A DNA stretch of 48,724 bases. Origin: Pseudomonadota bacterium (GTDB lineage Bacteria > Pseudomonadota > Gammaproteobacteria > Burkholderiales > Burkholderiaceae_C). The notes under the pieces are model-generated. The model was not told the origin of the DNA and made no database searches. It worked only from the letters and a program-made list of their open reading frames with translations. Within the stretch, counting starts at the first letter, position 1. Each line of letters starts with the position of its first letter. The position numbers and the translations under genes were made by a program. Shown one piece after another: positions 1 to 8,209 of this stretch. The stretch is from assembly GCA_018241185.1 (NCBI GenBank), contig JAFEEH010000094.1, positions 1 to 48,724 of the forward strand. Direction: 5' to 3'.

Positions 1-84
1 AGCATCCCCATCGGGGAAGCTCAGGCGAAGCAGGCGATGCGCCTGCCGGTAGGGCGAGCCGAAGACACTGGCGAGGTCTGCCAT
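1..84 (-). CDS. Probable VgrG (type VI secretion spike) N-terminus, partial
   Basis: A 28-codon open frame starts at the ATG at 84 and runs off the left edge with no stop. It begins MADLASVF and continues with YRQAHRLLRLSFPDGD. The HRLLRLSFP pattern followed by an acidic turn resembles the first strand of VgrG/Rhs-associated Vgr proteins, which form the puncturing tip of type VI secretion systems. The call rests on this short match only. Bases 85-237, between it and mnmH, hold nothing I can identify. Confidence 0.4.
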   Translation of the reverse strand, partial: MADLASVFGSPYRQAHRLLRLSFPDGDA

Positions 85-237
85 GGCATGGTTGTCCGAC
101 GCTGATCACGTTCATGGACAACCGGCGCTTGGTCACAGGCTCCAGGAGCCTGCGCCGCTTCGTGATGTCCTCCCTGAGCCCGAAGCACGCGGTACTTCGG
201 ACGCACGGCATCGTAGCGCAGCGCGGGACGCGCGCGC

Positions 238-257
238 AACGGCCGCTGCGGGCCGTT
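238..257 (-). terminator. Hairpin just downstream of mnmH
   Basis: A perfect 7-bp inverted repeat (AACGGCC/GGCCGTT) with a 6-base loop lies four bases beyond the mnmH stop. No U-tract follows on the minus strand, so it is either a weak terminator or a 3'-end stabilising hairpin. Confidence 0.35.
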
Positions 258-261
258 CAGT

Positions 262-1326
262 TCACGCGCCGATGCGCGACGCGACGTTGCGCAACTGCTC
301 GGCCAGCTTGGCCATCGACGCTTCCGACAGGTCGTCTGCGAGGACGACCACCCGTTCTTCCCAGCGGCGGAAATGCGTGGCCTGCGAGCGCGCATAGTGC
401 GGGTCGTAGTGCAGCCGCATCAGCTCGTCGAACAGCGCGCGCAGATCGCCGGCGCGCGCCCAGTCCTGCCAGCGCTGCACGGTCGCCTTGCCCTGCGATT
501 CCTTGAAATGCGCCATCAGCTGTGCCAACGCCTCGCGGTCTTCCCCCAGGTCGGCGTAGTCGCGCAGCAGGTAGGCCAGGCGCGCATCGGGCGTGGCCTG
601 CACCTCGACGCAGGGGGCAGCACGCATGCGCTCGACCAGTTGCGGCGGCAGCGCGATGCGGCCGATGCGCGGGCTCTCGCCTTCGGTGAACACGGGCCGG
701 GTCAAGTCGAATGTCTCGATCTGCGCGGCCAGCAGCGTCTCGAAGTGCTTCTGCGACGGCTGCGGTACGCCGCGCAGTGCACCCAGCAGCGAGCCGCGGT
801 GGCGCGCCAGCCCCTCCAGGTCGAGCACCTGCGCGCCCCCCTCGGCCATGCGATGCAACAGCCGCGTCTTGGCGCTGCCGGTGGCACCGCACAGCACGAC
901 CAGCGGCAACGCAGGGCAGGCCTGCGCGATGCGTTCGATGACATGGCGGCGCCAGCTCTTGTAGCCGCCGGCGAGTTGCTGCGCGTCCCAGCCGACCAGG
1001 CGCAGCCAGTTCACCATCGAGCCGCTGCGCAGCCCGCCGCGCCAGCAGTACACCAGTGGCCGCCAATTGGCAGGACGGTCGGCGAACTGCTCGCGCAGAT
1101 GGCGCGCCAGGTTGGCGGCCACCATCGCGCCCCCCACTCGGCGGGCCTCGAACGCGCCCTGCTGGTGGTACAGCGTGCCGACGATGCGGCGCTCCTCGTC
1201 GTCGAGCACCGGGCAGTTGATGGCGCCGGGGATGTGATCGAGCGTGAATTCGGCGGGCGAGCGTGCGTCGATGAGCGCGTCGAAGCCGGCGATGTCGGCG
1301 GCGCGTACCGGGGGGCGGGCTGTCAT
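262..1326 (-). CDS. mnmH: tRNA 2-selenouridine/geranyl-2-thiouridine synthase
   Basis: MnmH (SelU, YbbB) replaces sulfur with selenium in 2-thiouridine at the wobble position of Glu, Gln and Lys tRNAs, through a geranylated intermediate. The N-terminal rhodanese domain carries YCWRGGLRS with the catalytic Cys at about 94. The C-terminal half has a P-loop, GATGSAKT, at about 147-154. Both are family hallmarks, and the length (354 residues) is normal. I chose the start at 1326 because GGAG lies about 9 bases upstream; an in-frame ATG at 1356 adds 10 residues. No selD or selA is visible nearby, so selenium supply cannot be judged from this window. Confidence 0.93.
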   Translation of the reverse strand: MTARPPVRAADIAGFDALIDARSPAEFTLDHIPGAINCPVLDDEERRIVGTLYHQQGAFEARRVGGAMVAANLARHLREQFADRPANWRPLVYCWRGGLRSGSMVNWLRLVGWDAQQLAGGYKSWRRHVIERIAQACPALPLVVLCGATGSAKTRLLHRMAEGGAQVLDLEGLARHRGSLLGALRGVPQPSQKHFETLLAAQIETFDLTRPVFTEGESPRIGRIALPPQLVERMRAAPCVEVQATPDARLAYLLRDYADLGEDREALAQLMAHFKESQGKATVQRWQDWARAGDLRALFDELMRLHYDPHYARSQATHFRRWEERVVVLADDLSEASMAKLAEQLRNVASRIGA

Positions 1327-1407
1327 GCGACGGCGCTCCGGAACTCGAATCGCCACAAGGCGAAGACGAGGGCGCTCTGCTTTGCAAGCACGCGCTGTTC
1401 TCGGTCT

Positions 1408-1469
1408 TTAAAAGAAAAAGGGCTGCAGCGCCCGTCCAGCTTGCGCAGCCAGCTATCAAAAGAATAGCA
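1408..1469 (-). repeat. Dispersed ~60-bp repeat, copy A
   Basis: Read on the minus strand it has TGCTATTCTTTTGATAGCTG, a GC-rich centre and GGGCGCTGCAG, matching the copies at 4088, 20024, 23883, 39100 and 45162. The usual GGCCGATTTGGCTT tail is replaced by an A/T-rich stretch (CCCTTTTTCTTTTAAAG). It occupies most of the 190-bp gap between mnmH and the hydrolase gene. Confidence 0.75.
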
Positions 1470-1516
1470 TTCCCGGCTTCGCTGGCCTGGGTGCGCGGGC
1501 GTGCGATGGCGCCGCG

Positions 1517-2671
1517 TCATCGTGGGGCCCCGAACAGGGCCGTGCGCGCGGCGTCAGAAGGCAGCACGCAAGCCACGTCGTGCGCGCAGCCGGGCACCAC
1601 CGTCAGCGGCCGGGGCCGCGTCGTCGACACCAGCGCCCGGTCGTAGGCGGCGTAGGCCACGCCGCGCTGCAGGCGATAGGGCCCCTGCAACATCGCGGCG
1701 CAGGACTTGTCGAGGATGGGGTAGTAGGTGCCCTTGTCGCTGCTGCTGTCGAGCGCACCTTCGAGGTAGCCGATGTCCGCCGCCGCATAGCGCGCCCGGG
1801 CCTGGGCGGCGCTGCGGCCCAGCAGGGCGGGCAGGTCCGCAGTGCCGTACTTCCAGCGGTCGTGGCCGGGGCAGGCCGCGGCATCGGCCGCCCGAAAGGC
1901 GAAACCGCATCCGCCCGGAAAATCCGCGCCGCTGCCGCAGGCCTCCCAGGCCACGTCCTGGCCGTCGCGCTGTGGCTGCGGCCGCACGGGGTCGAAGTAG
2001 AGCCAGCTGCCGGGGTCGGCGATCACGTAGCGCAGCCGAAGGCCGGCGGGCGGATCGGCCGCGAAGCCGACGCTGTGCTGGAGCATCTGTGCGCCGGCCG
2101 AGAAGCCGGCCAGCGTCACGGTCTGCAGGCTGGGCCAGCGGCGATGCAGTTCGGCGATCAGCGCGTCGAGCGCGGCGAAGGCGCCAATCGGCCAGGTGCC
2201 GAGCGAGGGCGCGCCGGCCAGCCAGCCGCCGCAGGTCCACAGCGCATCGCCCGGCTCGGCCGGCGGCACGCCGCGCGTGCGGCAGCGGGCGGCGTCCGCA
2301 TCGCCGACCTGGAACAGCGGCGCGACGACCAACGTGTCGGCAAGGCGGCCGGCCGCGCGCGCGGCGCGCAGGCCGGCGTCGAAGCTGCGGTTGGCATCGC
2401 GCGGGTGGCCGTGCATCACGACCAGCGCCGCGGTCGGCGCAGTGCCTGCATCGGGGGCGCGCACGTCGCCGAGCGAGGCGTAGTAGTGCAGCCGGCCCGC
2501 AGCGCCGGGCAGCTCGAAGCCGACGAAGCAGCGGGGGGATGCGGCCTGGTCGCAGCGCGCGTCGACCGTGGCGGGCGAGGCCATGCTGGCCGGGTCCTCT
2601 GCCTGGGCCTGCAACGGGCCGAGCGCGAGCCCGAGTGCGGCGGCCGTGCCGGCCAGCGTGCGCAGGCTCAC
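1517..2671 (-). CDS. Secreted alpha/beta-hydrolase-like protein
   Basis: A 384-residue protein with an N-terminal signal peptide (about 1-24, cleaved near AQAED). GFSAGAQ places a nucleophilic Ser at about 191, and GCAHDV places a candidate His at 364, consistent with an alpha/beta-hydrolase triad. HGHP near residue 87 could form the oxyanion region. There are many Cys residues, as expected for a periplasmic disulfide-bonded protein. Substrate is unknown. Its ATG overlaps the stop of the CHMI-family gene by four bases (ATGA), so the two are probably translationally coupled. Confidence 0.75.
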   Translation of the reverse strand: MSLRTLAGTAAALGLALGPLQAQAEDPASMASPATVDARCDQAASPRCFVGFELPGAAGRLHYYASLGDVRAPDAGTAPTAALVVMHGHPRDANRSFDAGLRAARAAGRLADTLVVAPLFQVGDADAARCRTRGVPPAEPGDALWTCGGWLAGAPSLGTWPIGAFAALDALIAELHRRWPSLQTVTLAGFSAGAQMLQHSVGFAADPPAGLRLRYVIADPGSWLYFDPVRPQPQRDGQDVAWEACGSGADFPGGCGFAFRAADAAACPGHDRWKYGTADLPALLGRSAAQARARYAAADIGYLEGALDSSSDKGTYYPILDKSCAAMLQGPYRLQRGVAYAAYDRALVSTTRPRPLTVVPGCAHDVACVLPSDAARTALFGAPR

Positions 2672-3030
2672 GCGAGCCGTTCCTTCACATAGCTGTCGCG
2701 GTCCATGTCGACCACCTCGACGCTGAGCTGCACCTGCACGCCCGAGGGCCGCGGCACCGCGCTGCGCAGCGCGGCCGCGATGCGCTCGGCCAGGTCGCGC
2801 TTGGCTTCGGGCGAGCGGCCGGCGACCAGGCGCAACTGCGCATGCACGAAGGCGCGGCCATCGTCCTGGTTGCCGACGCGGAAAGTGTCGACGGCGACGA
2901 CGCGCGTCTTCAGGTCCGCCTCGTCCAGGATCGCCGGGCTGGCCGTGACGCTCCGGTTGAGGGCCGGCAGCATTTCGCCGACCGGCAGCGGGCCGAGGTT
3001 GGCGGAATGTTCGATGAAGAGATGAGGCAT
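2668..3030 (-). CDS. 5-carboxymethyl-2-hydroxymuconate isomerase (CHMI) family protein
   Basis: A 120-residue protein starting MPHLFIEHS. After removal of Met, Pro is N-terminal, the catalytic base in the CHMI branch of the tautomerase superfamily. The VDTF, FVHAQLRL and GRSPEAK blocks match HpaF-type proteins, and the length is typical. CHMI isomerises a dienoic acid in homoprotocatechuate breakdown. No other hpa genes are present, so the real substrate may differ. No clear Shine-Dalgarno precedes the ATG. The gene overlaps the downstream hydrolase by four bases. Confidence 0.82.
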   Translation of the reverse strand: MPHLFIEHSANLGPLPVGEMLPALNRSVTASPAILDEADLKTRVVAVDTFRVGNQDDGRAFVHAQLRLVAGRSPEAKRDLAERIAAALRSAVPRPSGVQVQLSVEVVDMDRDSYVKERLA

Positions 3031-3072
3031 GGACGGGATTTTTTGGATGAAGGGGGTGGAGCGGATCGGCGC

Positions 3073-3450
3073 TCAGGGCGCATCGCCGCGCGGCGGCAGT
3101 TGCCCGGCGGCGCGCCGGTCTTCCTCTTCCGCCTGCTGCTCGGCGAGGCGCCGCTTCTCGCGGTCGGCGGCCGTGGGCTCGCGGAAACGGATGTTGACGC
3201 CGCTGTGGTCGTCACTGCCGCTGGCCGCATCCACCGCGGCGCCGACGGCCTTGCCGGTCAGGCGCGCGGTGCCGATGGCGGCATCGGCGGCCAGGCCGAC
3301 CGCGCCGGCGCCGACGCTGACGGCGGTGCTACCGACGCTCACTGCAGCTCCCGCGACGCTGGCGACGGCACAGCCGTCGAGCAGCGGCAATGCGGTGAGC
3401 ATCAACGTCAGGGCCAGCCCGGCACGTCGGTGCGGCCGGCCGGGATTCAT
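3073..3450 (-). CDS. Small lipoprotein with Gly/Ala-rich core
   Basis: A 125-residue product. The signal peptide ends in a lipobox, LLDGC, at about residues 22-26. It is followed by an alternating Ala/Val/Gly segment (about 30-75) and a charged C-terminal tail with REKRRLAEQQAEEEDRR. I chose the start at 3450 because its ATG overlaps the stop of the preceding lipoprotein gene (ATGA). An upstream in-frame start at 3504 would place Arg-rich sequence before the signal peptide. The Gly/Ala-rich core hints at a membrane-associated segment. No function is recognised. Confidence 0.72.
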   Translation of the reverse strand: MNPGRPHRRAGLALTLMLTALPLLDGCAVASVAGAAVSVGSTAVSVGAGAVGLAADAAIGTARLTGKAVGAAVDAASGSDDHSGVNIRFREPTAADREKRRLAEQQAEEEDRRAAGQLPPRGDAP

Positions 3451-3692
3451 GGCGTGGCCCTGCGCGCGTCGGCGTCGACATCGGCGGCCGACGGGTCGAC
3501 CCACCTCGGCGGTGGCAGGGCCTGCCAGCTGTCGCGCGGCGCACTGACCGTGGGCAGCCCGATGCCGGTGCTCAGGCCCACGGCGGCACCCTGGTTGTTG
3601 GCGGCCAGGCCGACGCCCACCGACCCGCAGCCGCCCAGCGCCAGGGCCAGTGTTGTGAGCGCAACCAGTCGTGCCGCCGCGCGCCGCATCAC
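3447..3692 (-). CDS. Small lipoprotein, hypothetical
   Basis: An 81-residue product with a signal peptide and lipobox LALGGC, followed by a Gly/Ala-rich segment like that of the next gene downstream. The GTG at 3692 overlaps the metG stop (GTGA); the alternative ATG at 3689 overlaps it by one base. The order metG, lipoprotein, lipoprotein with overlapping starts suggests one transcript. The two lipoproteins may be distant paralogues. No function is recognised. Confidence 0.65.
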   Translation of the reverse strand: MMRRAAARLVALTTLALALGGCGSVGVGLAANNQGAAVGLSTGIGLPTVSAPRDSWQALPPPRWVDPSAADVDADARRATP

Positions 3693-5890
3693 CGCACCCG
3701 CATGCCCGGCTGCGCGCCGGGGAAGGGCTCCAGCACGAAGATGCCTGGCTGCGTCTTCTCGTCGGCGTGGCTGGCAGCCAGCACCATGCCTTCGCTGAGG
3801 CCGAACTTCATCTTGCGCGGCGCCAGGTTGGCGACCATCACCGTGAGCTTGCCCACGAGCTGCTCGGGGCGGTAGGCCGAGGCGATGCCGCTGAAGACGT
3901 TGCGCGTCTTCGGCTGGCCGTCGTCGCTCTTCTCGCCGACGTCGAGCGTGAGGCGCAGCAGCTTGGTCGAGCCTTCCACGGCTTCGCAGGCGAGGATCTT
4001 CGCGATGCGCAGGTCAACCTTGGCGAAGTCGTCGATGCCGATGGTGTCGGCCAGCGCTTCGCCGCCCGGTGCGTCGGGGTCGACAGGTTTTGCTACGTTT
4101 TTGATAGCTGCCTGCGCAGGCTTGGCGAGCGCTGCGGCCGATTTTTCTTCGGAAGCCGCGGCCGGCGGCAACTCGAAGAGCTGGTCCAGCAGCTTGGCAT
4201 CGACGCGCTGCATCAGGTGCTTGTACTCGCCGATCGCATGGCCGGCCGGCAGGGCCGTCCCGGCGTCGGTCCATTGCAGCGGCTCGACCTTGAGGAAGGC
4301 CTCGACGTTCTGCGCCAGGGCCGGCATCACCGGCTTGAGGTAGAGCGTCAGCAGCCGGAAGGCCTCGATGCACACGGTGCACACGTCGTGCAGCCGCGCC
4401 TCGGCGCCTTCCTTCTTCGCCAGTTCCCAGGGCTTGTTGGCGTCGACGTACTCGTTCACCTTGTCGGCCAGGGCCATCGTCTCGCGCACGGCGCGTGCGG
4501 TGTCGCGGGCGTCGTAGTGCTCGCGCAGCGCGGGCGCGGCCGCGCGCAGCGCCTCGAGCAGTGCCGCGCCGTCGTCGCCCGGCGTGCCGAGCCGGCCGCC
4601 GAAGCGCTTGCCGATGAAGCCAGCCGCGCGGCTGGCGATGTTGATGTACTTGCCCACCAGGTCGCTGTTGACGCGGGCGACGAAGTCCTCGGGGTTGAAG
4701 TCGATGTCTTCGTTCCTGCCGTTGAGCTTGGCCGCCAGGTAGTAGCGCAGCCACTCGGCGTTCAGGCCCAGGCTCAGGTACTTGAGCGGGTCCAGGCCGG
4801 TGCCGCGGCTCTTGCTCATCTTCTCGCCGTTGTTCACGGTGAGGAAGCCGTGCACGCAGATCTTGTCCGGCGTCTTGCGGCCGCTGAACTTCAGCATCGC
4901 GGGCCAGAACAGCGTGTGGAAGGTGATGATGTCCTTGCCGATGAAGTGCACCTGCTCCAGCTCGGGCTGCGCCATGTAGCGCTCCAGGCTCATGCCGCTG
5001 GGCTCGGAGGTGTCGTCGTCGATGTCGACCTCGATGCAGGCCTTGTCGAGCAGGTTCTTGAGCGACGCGAGGTACCCCACCGGCGCATCGAGCCAGACGT
5101 AGAAGTACTTGCCCGGTGCGTCGGGGATCTCGATGCCGAAGTAGGGCGCGTCGCGGCTGATGTCCCAGTCGCCCAGGCCTTCGCTGGTGCTGCCGTCGGG
5201 GTTCGTGCGCACACTGAACCATTCCTTCACCTTGCGCGCCACCTCGGGCTGCACGTGCTGGCCGTTCTGCGTCCACTCTTCGAGGAAGGCCACGCAGCGC
5301 GGGTCCGACAGCTTGAAGAAGAAGTGCTCCGAATTCTTCAGCACCGGCTTGGCGCCCGACAGCGCCGAGTAGGGGTTGATCAGGTCGGTCGGCGCGTAGA
5401 CCTTGCCGCACACCTCGCAGTTGTCGCCGTACTGGTCCTTGGCGTGGCAGTTGGGGCACTCGCCCTTGATGTAGCGGTCGGGCAGGAACATGTTCTTCTC
5501 GGGGTCGAAGAACTGCTCGATGGTGCGCGTCTCGATCAGGCCGGCGGCCTTGAGGTCGAGGTAGATCTGCTTCGCAAGCTCGTGGTTCTCGGGGGAATCC
5601 GTCGAGCTCCAGTTGTCGAAGGCGATGTGGAAGCCATCGAGGTAGGGCTTGCGGCCCGCGGCGATGTCGGCCACGAACTGCTGCGGCGTCTTGCCGGCCT
5701 TCTCGGCCGCGATCATGATCGGCGCCCCGTGGGCGTCGTCAGCGCCCACGAAGTTCACCTCGGCGCCCGTCATTCGCTGGAACCGCACCCAGATGTCGGC
5801 CTGGATGTACTCCATGATGTGGCCGATGTGGAAGTTGCCGTTGGCGTACGGCAGGGCGGTGGTGACGAAGAGCTTGCGCGGGGAGGGCAT
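3689..5890 (-). CDS. metG: Methionyl-tRNA synthetase, long form with C-terminal tRNA-binding domain
   Basis: A class I synthetase that charges tRNA(Met). HIGH is at residues 21-24 and KMSKS at 357-361. The zinc knuckle [19 protein letters not shown] lies near residue 144. The anticodon-binding helical domain fills about 390-560, and an EMAP-II/OB-fold tRNA-binding and dimerisation domain about 628-733. The linker between these last two is Ala/Lys-rich. Residues about 581-601 of it are encoded by a copy of the dispersed 60-bp repeat, read in frame. A minus-strand TAAAAT about 70 bases upstream may be the -10 element. Confidence 0.97.
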   Translation of the reverse strand: MPSPRKLFVTTALPYANGNFHIGHIMEYIQADIWVRFQRMTGAEVNFVGADDAHGAPIMIAAEKAGKTPQQFVADIAAGRKPYLDGFHIAFDNWSSTDSPENHELAKQIYLDLKAAGLIETRTIEQFFDPEKNMFLPDRYIKGECPNCHAKDQYGDNCEVCGKVYAPTDLINPYSALSGAKPVLKNSEHFFFKLSDPRCVAFLEEWTQNGQHVQPEVARKVKEWFSVRTNPDGSTSEGLGDWDISRDAPYFGIEIPDAPGKYFYVWLDAPVGYLASLKNLLDKACIEVDIDDDTSEPSGMSLERYMAQPELEQVHFIGKDIITFHTLFWPAMLKFSGRKTPDKICVHGFLTVNNGEKMSKSRGTGLDPLKYLSLGLNAEWLRYYLAAKLNGRNEDIDFNPEDFVARVNSDLVGKYINIASRAAGFIGKRFGGRLGTPGDDGAALLEALRAAAPALREHYDARDTARAVRETMALADKVNEYVDANKPWELAKKEGAEARLHDVCTVCIEAFRLLTLYLKPVMPALAQNVEAFLKVEPLQWTDAGTALPAGHAIGEYKHLMQRVDAKLLDQLFELPPAAASEEKSAAALAKPAQAAIKNVAKPVDPDAPGGEALADTIGIDDFAKVDLRIAKILACEAVEGSTKLLRLTLDVGEKSDDGQPKTRNVFSGIASAYRPEQLVGKLTVMVANLAPRKMKFGLSEGMVLAASHADEKTQPGIFVLEPFPGAQPGMRVR
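4088..4150 (+). repeat. Dispersed ~60-bp repeat, copy B, inside metG
   Basis: Starts TTTGCTACGTTTTTGATAGC, then TGCCTGCGCAGGC, GAGCGCTG and GGCCGATTTTTCTTC. It has the same order of blocks as the intergenic copies at 39100 and 45162. Here it lies antisense within the metG coding region and is translated in frame as the linker before the C-terminal tRNA-binding domain. Confidence 0.8.
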
Positions 5891-5971
5891 CGGGGGAAGG
5901 CGAGGGCCGGATGAGGTGAATGCCGGGCGCCGCAGGGTCGCCCGCCGGGAACCCCCGATTTTAGGAGAGCG

Positions 5972-5984
5972 CCCCGTGCCGGGG
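5972..5984 (-). terminator. Short GC hairpin downstream of the SDR gene
   Basis: CCCCG-TGC-CGGGG lies 11 bases beyond the SDR stop in the metG upstream region. A short TAAAAT follows about 8 bases later on the minus strand, but there is no true U-tract. It could be a weak terminator separating the SDR operon from metG. Confidence 0.3.
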
Positions 5985-5995
5985 TGCGCGCAGGG

Positions 5996-6763
5996 TCAGG
6001 CCGCCTGCCGCGTCGGCAGCACGGCGATCTGCGCGAGGTTGACGCGCGCAGGCTGGCATGCCACGAAGCAGACCAGCTCGGCGATGTCCTCCGGCTGCAG
6101 CCATTCCACCGTCTGGCGCGTGCCCTGCAGCCGTTCGCGCACGCGGTCGTCGGCGATGTGTCCCTGCAGCTCGGTGTCGACGATGCCGGGTTCGAGCGTG
6201 GTGACGCGCACGTTGCGCGGCCCCAGTTCGGCGCGCAGCGTGTTCCCGAAATGCGTGGCATACGCCTTGGAGGCGGCGTAGACGGAGAAGGTCGGGAACA
6301 GCGTGCGGGCCGCGATCGACGCGGTGTTGACCAGGTCGGCCACGCCCTGCGCGGCGGCGGCCTCGACCAGCTGCGGCACGAAGGCGCGCACCGTGTGGTT
6401 CAGGCCGCGGATGTTCAGGTCCACCTGCCGCTCCCACGGCGCCGCGTCGGCACCCGTCACCGGGGTGGGCAGCATCACGCCGGCGTTGTTGAACACGATG
6501 CCGGCCGGGCCGAGTGCATCGCGCACCTGTGCGGCCGTGGCGTCGAGCGCGGCGGCATCGGTCACGTCCGTCGCGAAGGGGGCCGCGCGGCCGCCGGCCC
6601 GGCGGATACGCTCGGCCAGCGCCGCCAGGCGGTGCGCGCGCCGCGCGATGAGGGCGACGGCAGCCCCGCGCGCGGCGAGGGCGATCGCCGTGTGCTCGCC
6701 GATGCCGCTGGAGGCGCCGGTGATTACCGCCACGCGGCCGGTCAGGTCATGGGAGCTGCTCAT
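5996..6763 (-). CDS. Short-chain dehydrogenase/reductase (SDR)
   Basis: A 255-residue classical SDR. The Rossmann motif TGASSGIG is at 15-22, NNAG is in the mid-region, and the catalytic pair lies in YAASK (Tyr162, Lys166). The R-R pattern after the second strand (ARRAHR) favours NADP(H). It resembles the YdfG-like group, but the substrate cannot be read from sequence. Its start is 15 bases after the stop of the lipoprotein gene, so the two form an operon. Both probably answer to the divergent TetR regulator. Confidence 0.88.
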   Translation of the reverse strand: MSSSHDLTGRVAVITGASSGIGEHTAIALAARGAAVALIARRAHRLAALAERIRRAGGRAAPFATDVTDAAALDATAAQVRDALGPAGIVFNNAGVMLPTPVTGADAAPWERQVDLNIRGLNHTVRAFVPQLVEAAAAQGVADLVNTASIAARTLFPTFSVYAASKAYATHFGNTLRAELGPRNVRVTTLEPGIVDTELQGHIADDRVRERLQGTRQTVEWLQPEDIAELVCFVACQPARVNLAQIAVLPTRQAA

Positions 6764-6778
6764 GGCGGCTGCCTGTGC

Positions 6779-7459
6779 CTACTTGCGCACCATCGGAATC
6801 TGCAGGTTGGTCGGCCGGTTGGCCTCGGTGTCGAAGCCGCGCCCGTCGACGTTGCGCGCGCCCCAGAACAGCATGCCGTGCGCCAGGACCACCAGGTCGT
6901 ACTCCATGAAGTGCTGGCCGGCCTTCAGGCCGAAGGGCACAAAGTCCTTGCCGAAGATGCTCTGCGTCTGGCCGACCGCCCAGGGCGCGTAGCCCTGCGC
7001 CGCCACCTTGTTGAGCACGTCGGCGAAGCCCTGGACGAGCGGCGTCACCTCGTAGCCCTCGTCGGCGACGAAGTCGACCTTCTGCGCGCCGGGCGCGATG
7101 GGGTGCTCGCCGCGCCAGAAGGTATGGCCCTTGATCAGCAGGCGCGCCAGTGGCACCTTGCCGTAGGGGTCGGCGAAGTTGACGATGGCCAGCTCGAAGC
7201 GGTCGCCCGGCAGCGCCTTGAAGTCGCGCTTCAGATAGAAGGGCTTGAGGCTGCCGTCGGGGTTCTTCTGCGCGCTGGGGCGCACTTCGGGGGCGATGCT
7301 GGTCCATTCGCCGACGAGGGCCTGCTGGGTCTGTGCGAGTGTCATGGGGGTGTTTCCGGAGGTGGATGAAAGGGAGGGGGGCGAAAGCGAAGGCGCGCCG
7401 CAGGCGGCGAGCGCCAGGGGCAGCCCGAGGGCGGCAAGGAGTTGTCGGCGTTGCGGCAT
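6779..7459 (-). CDS. Hypothetical lipoprotein, TetR-linked
   Basis: A 226-residue product with a lipoprotein signal (lipobox LAAC near residue 20). A Ser/Pro-rich spacer is followed from about residue 39 by a soluble domain starting MTLAQTQQALVGEWTS. The GEWTS...RP pattern, and repeated aromatic residues in short strands, suggest a lipocalin-like beta barrel; that is inference. First gene of a two-gene operon with the SDR, divergent from the TetR gene. An exported small-molecule-binding protein paired with a reductase would suit a TetR-controlled response to a compound. Confidence 0.7.
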   Translation of the reverse strand: MPQRRQLLAALGLPLALAACGAPSLSPPSLSSTSGNTPMTLAQTQQALVGEWTSIAPEVRPSAQKNPDGSLKPFYLKRDFKALPGDRFELAIVNFADPYGKVPLARLLIKGHTFWRGEHPIAPGAQKVDFVADEGYEVTPLVQGFADVLNKVAAQGYAPWAVGQTQSIFGKDFVPFGLKAGQHFMEYDLVVLAHGMLFWGARNVDGRGFDTEANRPTNLQIPMVRK

Positions 7460-7476
7460 GGTGGGCAGCTGTTGAA

Positions 7477-7519
7477 TATGACAGTCGTCATAGTAGCGCG
7501 ATCTATGATGGTTGTCATA
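7477..7519. promoter_or_regulatory. Two tandem palindromic operators for the TetR regulator
   Basis: Box 1 (7477-7492) is TATGACAGTCGTCATA and box 2 (7504-7519) is TATGATGGTTGTCATA. They share the consensus TATGAY-NGTY-GTCATA, and centre-to-centre spacing is 27 bp. They sit in the 98-bp gap between the divergent lipoprotein/SDR operon and the tetR gene, where self-regulating TetR proteins bind. Confidence 0.75.
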
Positions 7520-7557
7520 GTCTTCGGTGCAAAGTTCGGGAAAAGGTGCAGGAAGTC

Positions 7558-8127
7558 ATGGCGGGCGAGGTTCGAAAAGGCATGGTCGAGGGCGCGATGG
7601 CGCTGCTGGCGCGGCGCGGGCTGCATGCCACGTCCTTTTCCGAGGTGCTGGCCGCCACCGGCGCGCCGCGCGGCTCGCTGTACCACCACTTTCCGGGCGG
7701 CAAGGACCAGCTGGTGGCCGAGGCGGTGGACAGGGCCGGCGCGGTGCTGGCCGACGCGCTGGAGCCGGTGGCCGGCGCGCCGGCCGACGCCGTGGTCGAG
7801 CGCTTCCTGGCCATCTGGCGCACGGTGCTCACGCGCTCCCAGTGCGAGGCCGGCTGCGCGGTGCTGGCCGTGACGGTGGCGACCGACTCGGCCGAACTGC
7901 TGTCGCACGCCACCGCGGTGTTCCGCGCCTGGCGCGAGCGCCTGGGCGACCTGTTGCGCCAGGGCGGCCTGCCGGCCGAGGAGGCGAGGCGCTTCGCCAT
8001 GGTGCTGATCGCTTCGGCCGAGGGGGCGGTGGTGCTCAGCCGCGCCGACCAGAGCCTGGAGCCCTTCGAGGCGGTCGCCGCACAGCTGATCGATCAGGTC
8101 CGCCGCCTGCAGGCGCCAAACGGCTGA
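7558..8127 (+). CDS. TetR/AcrR-family transcriptional regulator, LmrA/YxaF-like
   Basis: A 189-residue protein. The N-terminal helix-turn-helix (about 8-50) has the typical TetR ending GSLYHHFPGGKDQL. The ligand-binding domain has CEAGCAVLAVTVA, a pattern seen in the LmrA/YxaF subgroup. AGGAAG lies just before the ATG at 7558. It probably represses the divergent lipoprotein-SDR operon and itself through the paired palindromes upstream. The ligand is unknown. Confidence 0.9.
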   Translation: MAGEVRKGMVEGAMALLARRGLHATSFSEVLAATGAPRGSLYHHFPGGKDQLVAEAVDRAGAVLADALEPVAGAPADAVVERFLAIWRTVLTRSQCEAGCAVLAVTVATDSAELLSHATAVFRAWRERLGDLLRQGGLPAEEARRFAMVLIASAEGAVVLSRADQSLEPFEAVAAQLIDQVRRLQAPNG

Positions 8128-8209
8128 GCGCACCCCGGGGATGTGGGCGGAGCGACAGCTTCGCCGCGTATGCTGTCGGCCTCGTTCGCATCGACCACCG
8201 AGTACCCGC

